From positions 15,623,446 through 15,687,445 of the forward strand of contig CM043969.1 in assembly GCA_014529385.2 (NCBI GenBank): a stretch of DNA of 64,000 nucleotides, given 5' to 3'. The DNA comes from Adiantum capillus-veneris. Its lineage: Eukaryota > Streptophyta > Polypodiopsida > Polypodiales > Pteridaceae. Positions 1 through 10,854 of this stretch are shown here, piece after piece. The notes below the pieces were generated by a model that was not told the origin of the DNA, did not search any database, and saw only the letters and a list, made by a program, of their open reading frames with translations. A program made the position numbers and the translations under genes. The first letter of the stretch is position 1; every line of letters starts with the position of its first letter.

Positions 1-1337
1 AACAAGACAAGTTCAATGTTGAATGTATGTCAAATGCGGTTAAAAAGGCCAACAAATGCCGTAATGATGCCAAAAATGAGTATGATTGAAGTGAGCACAG
101 ATGGAAGAATATGATCTAGAACTGCAGTGCTTGAAGTGCTCTACCGGCCTGTCTTTACGGCTTGTCGATTGGAGCTACGGTCAAGAAGTTATGGCACTTC
201 GAAGTTTGAGTCGATTGCAGATCCGTACCAGATTGGGAAACTGCAGCTAAGGTTACATAAATGAAATGAATGGACGGGCTTGAAGTGCTCACTTTGTGGA
301 GCACATCGATCTTTTCAGATCAGTGATCGGAGTCCCGGTCCGCCAAGATATTGGCCAATAAAGATTCACCGGGAGTCGGTTCCGTACCAGTTTGGTCCAC
401 TCGATCGGTGTGCCATCTGGGAATTTTTGACATCGACCAAGTTTCGAAAGGTAATGCAGAAATTCTTTGGTTGATATGTTTTGCCTGACGAAAATCTCAT
501 TTATTGAAGATCGTTGATAGCCCAACATGGCTATGGATTAAGCAGTTGCGAAGTTGAGGGTCTCTCTCAAATGCAATCATCTATATTAGCTTCTTGAAGC
601 ATGTGGCATTGTACGAGATGCTGATATGGGCACTTAAAATCATGGTGATATTGTCAGTAAAGGGCAAATGAAAATTTGGTGAAACTTTTATCACCGAAAT
701 GTATACTTAAAATGGTGCCATTGAATCTAGTTGTCCGGAATGTATATCAAATGCTGCCTTGCAAAACGAGTATGCACGAGGTGATTGATGCCCTTTGCAC
801 ATGGGCCCAATAGTAATGACCGCCAGTTGTTGAATCAATGGCCGCCCATGGGATGCCGCCCAGAAGGGCTTAAAGTTAATTGAGTGTAAAAATAAAAAGA
901 AAGAGGAATGGAAAAAAGCGGGCAGGCAGTAGAGAACGATGGCGCAGAGAAGAAGCATCACTTGTAGCGGGTTGTAGAGAGCTGGGTTGAGCGCGACTGA
1001 GAAGGGAAAGGTCTTCAGCACGCCAAGACGCATGTTTTTGGAGCTTGTCCCGTCAAATTCCCTGCTGGTCGGGACCTTTGCTTGCCACATCATCAAGCTA
1101 TTTTCCACGCCACGTCAGTCACGGCGCCGTGACTACGTGGAGGGCAAAAAACTCAAGAAGGCTATTATAGGAAAGCTATCAACAAGAAGGGTGTGGTTCG
1201 AAGGGAAGAGAGCGTAAAGAGGAAGGAAGAAGGGAATTGCGAGGGGAAAGCTTGGTCGAAGAAGGAGGGATTCTCTCTCTCGACAGGTCTCGGCAAGGCA
1301 AGCCAACGAGGGCAAAAAGAAGGAAGAAGGAAATTGC
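1..1337. other. Left flank, no recognisable gene
   Basis: I see no gene here. The open frames are short, overlap on both strands and match no family I recognise. Two loosely similar segments at about 129-240 and 268-400 both contain a 'gcttgaagtgctc' start and a 'ccgtacca' end, which suggests an old internal repeat. The stretch from 1180 to 1330 is purine-rich. The similarity to the P450 locus begins only near 1338. Confidence 0.5.
1110..1140. repeat. Near-perfect 31-bp palindrome
   Basis: The arms CCACGT-C-AGTCACGGC and GCCGTGACT-ACGTGG pair completely except for one unpaired C. The 16-bp core GTCACGGCGCCGTGAC is a perfect palindrome. Both outer arms carry an ACGT core, as in plant G-box/ABRE-type sites. 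It could form a cruciform or be a dyad protein site. No gene lies next to it to suggest a function. Confidence 0.7.
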
Positions 1338-1450
1338 ACCACATATGACTCATAAGAACTATACTAGACAAGCTATTCAAGAAGAATGGACCTCACACTA
1401 CTCAAAGGTAGAATACTATACTATACGTTACAAATATTATGCACTAAATT

Positions 1451-2067
1451 CTATGCTTTGAAACGCATTTGGGGGACGACCATAAGAGGCTCGGCACGGG
1501 TGGAGACAATACCAAATTTCTCATCTACAGTGACATAGTGTCCATGAGCCAGAACCCATTCAAAAGGATGGACAAGGTTGGAAATTGTAGAGTGGATTAA
1601 GACATAAGCTAAAGGAAATCCTGGACAAATTCTTCGCCCTGTGCCAAATGGTAGTAGCTCAAAGTGTTGTCCACGAAAATCCACGTGTTCACAATTTCCA
1701 GTTAAAAATCTTTCTGGCATGAGCTTCTCTGGCTCCTCCCAAATCTTCGGGTCACGTCCAATGGCCCACACATTTGGTAGCAACATACTCCCTTTAGGGA
1801 TTCTATAGCCCCTAACCTCGCATTCTTTGATTGACATATGTGGTATTAGTAGCGGTCCCAGTGGATGTAGCCTCATTATCTCCTTTAACACTGCTTGCAA
1901 GTACACCAAGCTTGGTAGCTCCTCTTCCCCTATCATTCTCCTCTCCCCCTTTGTGACACAATCTAGCTCCATTTGTAGTCTACTCATTGCTTGTAGAGTT
2001 CTCACTAGCTCTGCCATAGCCAATCCAACACAGTGATGGACGAGTCAATACTTTCTGCAATGAGCTC
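1451..2067 (-). pseudogene. Duplicated cytochrome P450 exon 2 (pseudo-exon)
   Basis: This is a second copy of the P450 exon at 23202-23819, on the same strand. It keeps the splice acceptor (AG before GAG CTC ATT), the K-helix ExxR, the PERF motif and the heme loop FGTGRRICPG, and it ends at the equivalent stop codon. Near 2017-2023 it has lost one G in the codons for D-W-A (GATTGGCTATG against GATTGGGCTATG in the intact copy). This shifts the frame 18 codons after the acceptor. It also replaces HPPGP with HPLGP. Similarity continues to about 1338 beyond the stop and to 2089 in the intron. No matching exon 1 was found for this copy, so it is a partial tandem duplicate without a promoter or membrane anchor. 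Confidence 0.88.
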
Positions 2068-2094
2068 CTATTCACACAAAAAATGCTCATTGTT

Positions 2095-3714
2095 TGTCAT
2101 AAAATCTAATATCCAATATCTAACCAACCCATTTGATTTTCTCATATTAAACTGATCACTTAATGTGGGAGAATAAACTGGAACAAGGGTTAAGATATAG
2201 ACATGTGCTTATAGATCTATCTCATCATGGGGCCAATGGTAAAGGGGCCCAAATGAGAGTTGTTCTATAAAAGAGCAAGGCTAATCAATGGAGCATAAGA
2301 CCTTACGGTTAGCTTCATTGAAGACCTCCAATAATGTGTGTAAAAGTCCTTTGGCCTAAGGTAAGCAAGGGTTGAGCTTGAGGCGGGAACCGGTCCCATT
2401 TTGAGGTGCTTGTCCTGCTTGATGATTGAGGTGCTTGATGATTGAGGTGCTTTAGATTCTTGAGGTGCTTGATGATTGAGATGCTTGAGGTGCTTGGCAT
2501 GCTTGAGATGCTAGGGTTGCACTTGAGGTGAGAACCCAGCCCAAGCTTAAAGTGTTGAACGGCCAAGCTTGTGGTGGGAACATGGCCTATGCATGAGGGG
2601 CTTGAAGTGTCAAAAAGTAAAATATTTAATCCCTACAAGAAGGGGACGAGCCCTACATGAGGGGGGATGAGAGAGAACACCCACACACTCACACTAGGCA
2701 TGCATGGTACAAAGAAAGAAGAAGGGACACTTGTCAAGTTCCTCCTCATGTTGCCCTCATGGTGTGCTTCAAGCCTATTGGTTGGCCACCCAAGGGCTCC
2801 AATGATATTTTAAGAGATTTAATCAATTTATTTTTCATTTATCAAGTCCTCCCTCTCAAAGGGGAAAGGGGGACACTTGTCCCAAGCCTACCCTTGCTAC
2901 TTGTATGCCTCCTGCTTGTGATTGGCTAGGCCTGGAGGGGTCCAATGAGCTTCAAGCATGAGCTACAAGGGGGGGTGACCCAAGAAATATAGGGGGTTAC
3001 TTAGGGGGTATACTCACCCACACACACCCACAAACACTCTCATTGTGTGCTATGCAAAGTGCAAGAGCTCCCTTTCCTTCTCCAAACAAGTAGAGGTTGA
3101 GAGCCTACACCAACACTCTTGGCTATGGAGTAAAAATCCAACCAAGAGCCATGCTTCAATGCTTAAGCTTGCCATATCCTTCTTCTTCATTACTATGCTA
3201 TTATGTATGCTAGCAATAAGAGTTATGATAAGTGAGGAACTAATTCTTTCTCCTATGAAATGTTTCTTCTTCCTCTTCTCTACCCTCATTCCCTGCTAGC
3301 TTTCTCCACCTTCGAAGGTGTTCGAAGTCTTGGGACTGAGTCTTGGGATAGTTAAAGCTTTCTTCAAGTTTATGTTATGCTTGTGATGCATGATTCTTTC
3401 CATCTTCATTGCATCACCTAGGTCACAAGGAACACAAAGATTGTAGTGTAAAAAGTCTCTCTTAATGGGAGAAATCATAATACAAATGCCTATTGGAGGG
3501 GGGGACCGGCTCCACATAAATCCGATCCTCAATTGTTGTCATGTTCTCTAAATTATCTCTCTTGCAAAAGTATTGTTCATGCCAAGTTAACTAATTGCTA
3601 TGATTATGTTGCTATCTTCAATTATGTTCACCCGCTATGCTCACAAAGTCATTTCTCAAAAGTACTCTCATTTATTTCCGCTACTCTCAAGTTAAATAGG
3701 CCAATTCAATTATA
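2095..3714 (+). repeat. Element A 5' LTR
   Basis: About 1620 bp, TG-initiated and ending in a mutated terminus (ATTATA against ATTACA in the 3' LTR). It contains a GAGGTGCTTGATGATT-type minisatellite at about 2400-2510, two ATTGG-N16/17-CCAAT modules (2777-2803 and 2921-2946) and a short CA tract near 3018-3031. It is about 200 bp shorter than the 3' LTR because it lacks that LTR's internal duplication. The primer site that follows (about 3715-3735) is degenerate and seems partly duplicated at 3746-3765. Confidence 0.85.
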
Positions 3715-3832
3715 TCGGTAATAGAGCATTTGGTTTCTCAATGACATCGGTATTAGAGCATTTGGTTTATCTATTATCTGTTTTGTTGAGCCAACTATGT
3801 GGGATATGGTGCACATCTCGGGAGATTTGGAC

Positions 3833-3880
3833 TTAATAATGGAGTCTTTTTAGAGTTGCCTACGGCTTTACCATTATTGA
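3833..3880 (+). promoter_or_regulatory. Conserved leader hairpin, element A
   Basis: A 10-bp stem (TTAATAATGG with CCATTATTGA, one G-U pair) encloses a loop that contains a GCC-TAC-GGC mini-hairpin. It lies about 195 nt before the gag ATG. The same structure occurs in elements B (14639-14686) and C (52293-52340), where one A-T pair is replaced by G-C, a compensatory change. It may be an RNA signal in the genomic transcript, for example for packaging, dimerisation or translation. The role is inferred. Confidence 0.55.
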
Positions 3881-4075
3881 TCCATAAGAAGTCCGAAAAG
3901 AGCTAGCCCTCGGAAACTCTGCTATGTTAGACCTACTCCTCTACTCTCTATAATTAACCACTTCGAGCCATGGGTGTAGATACTTAAGAGCAGATTTTCA
4001 AAGGCTAAGAGGAGTGGAAACTAAGGTTTTTAATTGCCAAAGCATACACTAAGTACATACATAAATTTTGTTAAC

Positions 4076-5473
4076 ATGGCTGAAAATAATCAAGAGAGTA
4101 GAATGAACATTGATAGCTTTAATTTTGCACATGAAGGTGCTAATGATGATGCTCCCATGTTTGTGAATTGTCTTGTCACTAGGTTGTAGCAAGCTATGGG
4201 CAACCATTCTTTGCAAGCCAAAGTTACTCAACAAATTCATTCTTATGGAATTTCCCTTCCTCTCCAAGAGGAGAGAGAGCTTAGGAGGCCTCTTGAAGAG
4301 ACCCCCAAGAGAAGACTCTCTCCCATTCAAGAGGAGGAATCCAAAGAGCAGGAGGTCTAGACGATCGCCCACTCCTCCCAAGAGGAAAAGATCAACACAT
4401 AGTCCTTCTCCTTATCACTCTAAAAGGGAAGAGAGGAAACAAAGGAAGAAAAGGTCTAGGAAGAGGTCACCCTTTTCTCCTTGACCTTTTCTCCTTCTTC
4501 TTCACCTTCCTCCTCTTTCGACGAAAGCTATGGCTATTCTTCTAGAGAATACAAGAGGTAAGGACATCACAAATCATTTCATGCATGACGAAGGTCACAA
4601 AAGCTAAAGAAGTTCAAGGAGGGAGGAAAGAGTATCTCTTTTCTCACCTATGATGGCACCTTTGGTGCTATCAACAAAGTGTTGGCCTTCATCCAGTAAT
4701 TTGATGCGGCCTTTGGAGACGAGGGCTTCACATAGTCCTCCAAGCTACACCATATAGCTATGCACTTCCAAAAATCATCTCGTCAATGGTGGGCTAGCCT
4801 TGGTGGCAACGGCAAAGCCCCAAAGACATGGAAAAATCTACGAGTTTCCATCATGAAGAAATTTCTTGCAAGCGATGCAAAGGACAAAGTACTGATCGAA
4901 TGGCGCATCTTGAAACTTCTTTCTCATGATTCTATCCACAAGTAAGTAGACAAGTTTTGGGATTTACATCTCAAGGCTACTGTCTTTAAAAAAGTAGACT
5001 TTGCCAAGCAAAGGCAACAATTTTGTGCGGGATTACCTGAAGAGATGGCCAAATACATTAACTCTCAACGGCCTGGTACTATTAGCGAAGTAATCCATCA
5101 TACCATTGTTGCTTCATGCATCAATTTCCATCAAGGGGCTCGATGTAATGTCAAGCCCATGGAAAACAAAGATAAAAATGATGCAAAGGGGAAAACCAAT
5201 GTTCAAAATTCTTCCCAAGGCACTTCCAACAACAACAACAATCGGTCCAAGGAGAAGGGAGTTTACAAAGGTAAAAACAAACTCTCTCCTGAAGAGCTTG
5301 AAGCTTTTCGCAAGGACCATAAGTGTATCAAGTGTGGGGAGCAAGGACATGGATATCGTTCTTGCCCCAAGAAGAATACTCGCAATGATACTCCTAGGGC
5401 TTCCACATCGAAGCTCCAAAAGAGGATGCTCATTGCAAAGGATCATCACTTTCCTATGCTTGGGGAAAGGTAA
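4076..5473 (+). pseudogene. gag: Element A gag (broken)
   Basis: Gag packages the element RNA. The frame starts at an ATG whose codons match the gag start of elements B and C (MAENNQ against MADNSK). The order is an N-terminal helical region, an Arg/Ser-rich linker (about 4330-4480), a capsid region with QWW and an intact CCHC zinc knuckle, CIKCGEQGHGYRSC, near 5329-5374. In-frame stops lie near 4187, 4698, 4734 and 4945, and there are indels in the RS-rich part. It cannot yield a full protein. Confidence 0.85.
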
Positions 5474-5484
5474 GAGAGCGTGAT

Positions 5485-5910
5485 GCGTTCATCTTGTTTG
5501 ACCTTGGCTCTACCCACAACTTCATATCAACGAAGTTGGCCACAAGGTTGGGCATTCAAGATTTTGAGATGGGAGGTATGGTAATGGCTAATGGAGCTTT
5601 CAAGGGACAACAAGCCTCCATTACTCCCTTGATTGGGAAGTTGAGGCTTCATGTCCAAAGCTATGTTGACAAAGAAGACTTCTTCATCTCTCCTCTCCAG
5701 CATTAGGATGCTATCCTAGGTGCGCCATGGCTTGATCGCATGGCTACCAGCATGAAGTTCCCTCAAAGGAGAATCTACTTCACCTACAAGGGAAAGAACA
5801 TGTATATAGATGCTAGTGAGCATGGTCGCACTATTCCACTTGTAAATCCTCTTGCTTTTGATAACTCAATGAAGAGCTCAATTTCTGCGTACATGATTTT
5901 TGTCAAAGAG
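5485..5910 (+). pseudogene. Element A protease region (broken)
   Basis: Remnant of the retropepsin that matures the polyprotein. The flap-side motif reads DLGSTHNFIST, where active aspartic proteases have D-S/T-G. Downstream similarity to elements B and C continues through YVDKEDFFISPL. An in-frame stop near 5704 interrupts it, and the nested small LTR element then separates it from the RT region. Confidence 0.8.
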
Positions 5911-6054
5911 TGTCAAGACAATGGTAGGACCAGTCAGGGCCAAGGGCCAGGATGGACATGCAGTCAAGGGGGTCCCTATATATAGAAGGCCAAGGGTCTA
6001 TATAGGGCATGGTTGGGTGGTGATGAGCATGTTCTAGTCCCCTTGTCCTTTTAC
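5911..6054 (+). repeat. Element E 5' terminal repeat
   Basis: About 144 bp, starting TGTCAAGACAATGG. The core CCCTATATATAGAAGG contains a TATA-like TATATATAG, a plausible promoter. The exact right end (CCTTTTAC) is uncertain by two or three bases, because the two copies differ there. Confidence 0.75.
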
Positions 6055-6129
6055 TAGTATCAGAGCAAGGTGGAGAGGAGGAAGGAGGGTGGAGCCATGG
6101 TGGGGAGAAGATGGATTTCTCAAGGCATG

Positions 6130-6130
<1 letters not shown>

Positions 6131-6214
<84 letters not shown>
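6131..6214. repeat. (CT)n microsatellite
   Basis: More than 40 uninterrupted CT units inside element E. The open frames across it on both strands (Ser-Leu repeats on plus, Arg-Glu repeats on minus) are artefacts of the dinucleotide repeat. Confidence 0.95.
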
Positions 6215-6218
<4 letters not shown>

Positions 6219-7425
6219 CGGCTTTAGCTGAGGCATGGTCGTACGCTCTCGAGTCTTCTTCCTCTCTCTCGCTCTCTCGTTTAGAGAATCAAGACATCCA
6301 CGCTCATGCAAGCCATAGCATGCATGGTACCTAAGCAGGAAGGCGGGGTTGACACCAAGGGTATGCAGGACCCCTTGAAGTGACGGGAGGTGGGGTGTCG
6401 ACCGGCTCCAAAGCAAGCGTTGTAGAGCTTGAGAGGAGCGCACGGCCAAGATGAGGAGATCCCGACACTGGGGCGGGTGCAACAAAGCACTACAGAAGAC
6501 TGGCCACCTTCCCTGCTCTCGACAGCGCTGCAGAAAATGCCTTCGCCATTGTTTTTTTTTCTCTCTCTTTGTTATTTGGGGGGTACACACACAGGCGCCC
6601 AAAGATTGGGGCACCCTTCCTTACTAAGGGCCAAGACCCATGTCGGAGTTTCCATGACATGCATGCAAGGGCGGCAAGGAGGGCGTGTGAGGCATGTTGT
6701 GGACATCGTAGCCAGAATCAACAAAGCATCATATTGCACACAAGCAAGCACTCGGTCCATTTATCATTCATTTGGGATGACTGTTTGTAAACCGTGAGGG
6801 AACACACCTCAGTACTATAGTTATTCAAGGGGATAGGCAGATTACAAAGTGTAATCTGGTGCTGAAGGATATGCAAAGTGCGTAGGTTAGCACCAAGCGA
6901 TCCAATTATTAAGCATTTATTGCTCTACTTAGAGTTTGCTCACTACAAGTTAAAGCATGTTTGCGACTAGGTGTAGTCTCTTCATGTATAACTCAGGTTC
7001 TCAACCTTGAACACTCGTTAGGGTGGGGTTGTTTACTGATGATGAAAATTGGGAACAAGTCAAGGACTTAAACTTGGCTGATGAGTTATGTCAGCAAGTT
7101 ACTTTCATGGAAAGTGATAAGAGGTACTCTTTTGGGTACAACTGTGTTGTGATAAACTCGTTTACCATGCTCATGAGCGTTCTAAATAGAGTCTATACAC
7201 TATGTTTGGCTAGGAACCAGTACAATCAGATGGTTACAAATGGACAACAATGTAGAAAATCAAGATGTTACTCTTCGTTTCATTGAACCTCCTACTGAAC
7301 CGGGTTCCGCTCAAATGAACCGTTGGATCCATGAGGGATGTTACGGTAGAAAACATTAGTGTTCTTATGAAGATACCATCACTTGTGTTTTCGCGGACGA
7401 AAATGCTTCTCCAAGCGGGGAGTAA

Positions 7426-7581
7426 TGTCAGGACAATGGTAGGACCAGTCATGGCCAGGGGCCAAGGCCAAGGGCTAGGACGGACATGCAGTCAAGGGGG
7501 TCCCTATATATAGAAGGCCAAGGGCCTATATTGGGCACGGCTGGTTGGTGATGAGCATGTTCTAGTCCCCTTGTCCTTTCA
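7426..7581 (+). repeat. Element E 3' terminal repeat
   Basis: About 156 bp, the partner of 5911-6054. It is longer because a GGCCAAG unit is repeated at about 7461-7478. It ends CCTTTCA, and element A sequence resumes with AAAAGTCTC. Confidence 0.75.
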
Positions 7582-7639
7582 AAAAGTCTCTAAAAGATCC
7601 TAATGTTTCATAAAATGTAAATGGTAGGAATCAAGAAGA

Positions 7640-8992
7640 GTTAGACTTGTCTAATTTTCTAAAAGGATTCCAAGGTGTGTTCATCGATGATATCCTTATG
7701 GACTTACCTCCAAAACAAGGGGATGATGAACATCACATTGAGCTCCTTCCAGGAAGCTCTCCGCCTAACAAGCCTCCTTATCAAGTCTCACAAGCTCAAC
7801 AAGAGGAGATCATGAGGAAAGTACAGGAATTGGTAGACAAAGGGATGGTGAGACCTATTTCCTCTCCCTTTTGTTCTCCAGTCCTTTTAGTGCAAAAGAA
7901 AGATGGTACATACCGTATGTGTATGGACTATCGAGCACTAAACCATATCACTATCAAAAACATATTTTTGTGCCTTGGGTAGAAGATCTGTTTGATAAGC
8001 TACAAAGCTTTACCTACTTTAGTAGGATTGACCTTAAGAGTGGCTATCATCAAATAAGGATAGTGGATGAAGATATCCTAAAGACAACATTTCGCACAAC
8101 ATTTGGTCTTTATGAATATCTAGTCATGCCTTTTGGCTTGACTAATGCACTAGGTATGTTCAATTGTCTAATGGAGAAAATTTTTAGACCTTATCCTAAA
8201 TTCACAGGAGTGTTCTTTTGATGATATCATCATCTACTCCAAGTCTTTGGAGGAACATAAGCAACATCTCCAAGTGATTTTTCAAGCATTGAGGGAGAAT
8301 ATGATTTTTCTCAACCAAAAGAAAAGTGAATTTTTCCTTCAAGAGATTCAATACTTAGGTCATATTATCTCTCAAGATGGTATCCGTATGGATCCATCAA
8401 AGTTAGAGGTAATAAAATCATGGCCTAACCCAAGGAATTTATATGAGCTAAGAAGATTTATTGGTATGTGTGCATACTATAGACGCTTCATAGAAAAATT
8501 CTCTCAAGAAGCAGGAACACTACATGACTTAACTAAGAAGAATGTTAAGTATGTATGGACTGCTAAGGAGCAAAATTCTTTTGATAAGCTCAAAGAGAAG
8601 CTTACTTCCCAACCAGTCCTCGTACTTCCGGATCTCTCAAAGCCATTTGAGGTCCAATGTGATGCTTCTGGTGATTGCCTTGGAGCAGTTTTGCTTCAAG
8701 AAGGGCATGCCATAGCATATGAGAGCCGAAGTCTCAATACTGATGTGAACGAGTCTTGGGCATTTATGAGAAAGAGCTTCTAGTTGTTCTACATTCCGTA
8801 GACACATGGAAGCACTACTTATTGGGGATACCATTCATTCTACAAACCGATCACCAAAGTCTCAAGTATTTCATGATGCAAACCAAGCTTTCCGACAAAC
8901 AAATGAGGTGGGTAAATTTTCTTTCGCAATTTAATTTTCATATTTCTCACATTGCTAGTAAGCACAATCACGTGGCCTATGCACTTTCATGA
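7640..8992 (+). pseudogene. Element A reverse transcriptase / RNase H (broken)
   Basis: Similarity to element B runs from the pre-RT linker through RT motifs ([34 protein letters not shown]) and the RNase H segment (DASGDCLGAVLLQ, TDHQSLKYF). An extra T near 8216 shifts the frame just before the catalytic Asp pair. Further indels lie near 7970 and 8750, and a stop falls near 8990 where the other copies read D-A-L-S-R-R. RT copies element RNA into cDNA, and RNase H removes the RNA strand. This copy cannot do either. Confidence 0.87.
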
Positions 8993-10492
8993 CGACCAAA
9001 AGTTAATGCGGTGTCTATAGCTACTCACAATGATCTATCTTCTATGATAGATGAGTATGATACTGATCCTGACTATAGAGACATAATGTCAGCCCTTGCT
9101 TTGGGGAAGAAAGAGGAACCATTCAGCTTACAGGATGGTTATCTTCTCCACGGAAATAGGCTATGTGCAACACATTCCCTTCGTGAGAAAGTTATGTATG
9201 AATACTATGCTCCTCCATACGCGGTGCATAGAGGTATTCAACCTACTCTCCAAGGAGTAGAGACGTATTTGTATTGGCCTACCATGAAAGTGGACATACA
9301 AGAGTATGTTTCAAAATGTGTAGTATGCCAAATGACCAAATATGATAGAGGAAAGAAACCTAGATTACTCCAGCCATTGCCTATCCCAAATTCACCATGG
9401 GAGAGTATATCCATGGATTTCATCTTTGGATTACCCAAGTCTATCCATAGGAATACGGGAATATCGAAAATAGTCGACAGTTTTATCAAGCAAGCACATT
9501 TTATTGCTCTCAAAAAGACTATTAAGGCACATCAAATGGAAAATCTCTTCATATTGCATATTTTCAAACACCATGGATTACCCACATCCATTGTGTCAGA
9601 CATAGATCCTATAATGACCAGTAATTTTTGGAAAGGTCTCTTTGAAAATCTAGGAACAAGATTGAATTTCTCTTCGGCCTATCACCCACAAACGGATGGC
9701 CAAAGTGAGATAGCAAATCTTACAATACTCGATCTACTAAAGACTTATGTTACAGAAGTAGATCAACGCTCACAATGGGAAAAGTACTTACCTCTTGTAG
9801 AGTATGCCTACAATAATACTGTACATACTTCTACGGGAAAATAACCTTTTGAGATCATTTAGGGAAGACCTAAAAGTCCCTTGCTACTCAAAGTACATGG
9901 GAAGATCTTTGCCGTCAATGAGTACAGCCGCGACCTACAAGAATCTTTTCAAAAGATTAAGGAGGCTATATCCATCTCTCAACAAAGGCAAAAAGCTGCT
10001 GCTGATAAGCAGAGAAGGGCCTTAATTTTCAAAGAAAATGATTGGGTCTTACTCAAGTTTCCTAAGGCTCGATTAAGGCAAACGACGGGCAAAAATCCTT
10101 CTCGCCATCAAAAGTACTATGATAAACTAGCAAAAAGATACTATGCTCCTTTCAAAATCTTGAAGCCCACCAATGAGACAGCTTATCAACTCAAGTTTCC
10201 CAACCATTGGCTCATACACAATGCCTTTCATGTAAGCCTACTTAAGCCCTACAAAGGAGAGCCACGAAGTGAACCAATTATTGAAGACCCTCCCGAAGTT
10301 GAAGACCAAGAAGAGGTGCTACAACCCGAAGCTATCCTTCGGCATGAAGACAAGGTACTACGACATAGTAAGATTATCTGACAGTATCTTATTAAGTTCA
10401 AAAACTATCCTTGTGAAGATGTTAGATGGATGCATGGAATACAGCTTACGGATAGTATGAACCTTGTCAATGCTTACAATGCTACATTCTAG
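8993..10492 (+). pseudogene. Element A integrase and chromodomain-like tail (broken)
   Basis: One long open piece (9011-9844) keeps the zinc-binding CVVCQ, the first catalytic Asp (SMDFIFGLP) and the HPQTDGQSE motif with the catalytic Glu. The second-Asp region reads VSDIDPIMT. A stop at 9842 and another at 10379 interrupt the C-terminal part. The tail (about 10340-10490) matches the chromodomain-like end of elements B and C, which in chromoviruses guides integration toward particular chromatin. Confidence 0.83.
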
Positions 10493-10854
10493 TAAGTAAA
10501 TGTACAAATTTCTTTTAAATGACCCATGCTTTTGTCTTATAAGACTAGTCCTCTTTTTAATTGTGCACAAATTTAACTAGTATGCATGCTAGAATCATGT
10601 TTGTGATGACGACGTCTCTCAAACACCAAGTAGAATTTGTCACTCTACTTTGGGAGAATGAAATGGACTAAAGAACAGACATGCTTGCGGCAACTATGTC
10701 TCCCAAGCACCAAATGGATTAGTCATCCATCTTGGAAAGATGTCGTAGGGTAAAAAGGGATCATCTACTCACTAAGTAAAATTGACTAATGACTTAGGCT
10801 TTATCTCTTCTACCTCATAATCGAGGATGACTATGATTTCAAGAGAGAGGTAAT
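10493..10854 (+). other. Element A 3' untranslated region and polypurine tract
   Basis: This non-coding part is shared with elements B (19831-20186) and C (57123-57479). It includes the repeated phrase 'caccaagtagaRyttgtcactctact'. It ends in a purine tract (CAAGAGAGAGGTAA, about 10841-10854) directly before the 3' LTR, in the position expected for the plus-strand primer. Confidence 0.75.

Larger units (their letters stand above)
5911..7581 (+). mobile_element. Element E: small non-autonomous LTR element nested in element A
   Basis: Two direct repeats, about 5911-6054 and 7426-7581, both start TGTCA(A/G)GACAATGG and share the block GTCCCTATATATAGAAGGCC. A primer-site-like TAGTATCAGAGC follows the left repeat, and a purine-rich CGGGGAGTAA precedes the right one. 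Flanks AAGAG and AAAAG differ by one base and fit a 5-bp target duplication. The 1.4 kb internal part has no gag or pol homology I can recognise and carries a long CT array. Its size and structure resemble small non-autonomous LTR elements (TRIM/SMART type). The 7023-7286 open frame matches nothing I know. Confidence 0.8.

Noticed and set aside
1451-2023. A functional second P450 gene
   Set aside because: No exon 1, no anchor and a one-base frameshift. The upstream sequence is retrotransposon.
6089-6334. Ser-Leu and Arg-Glu repeat proteins on the two strands (also at 22309-22665, 42056-42283, 42410-42977)
   Set aside because: They are translations of CT/GA/TG microsatellites open in several frames, with no other protein features.
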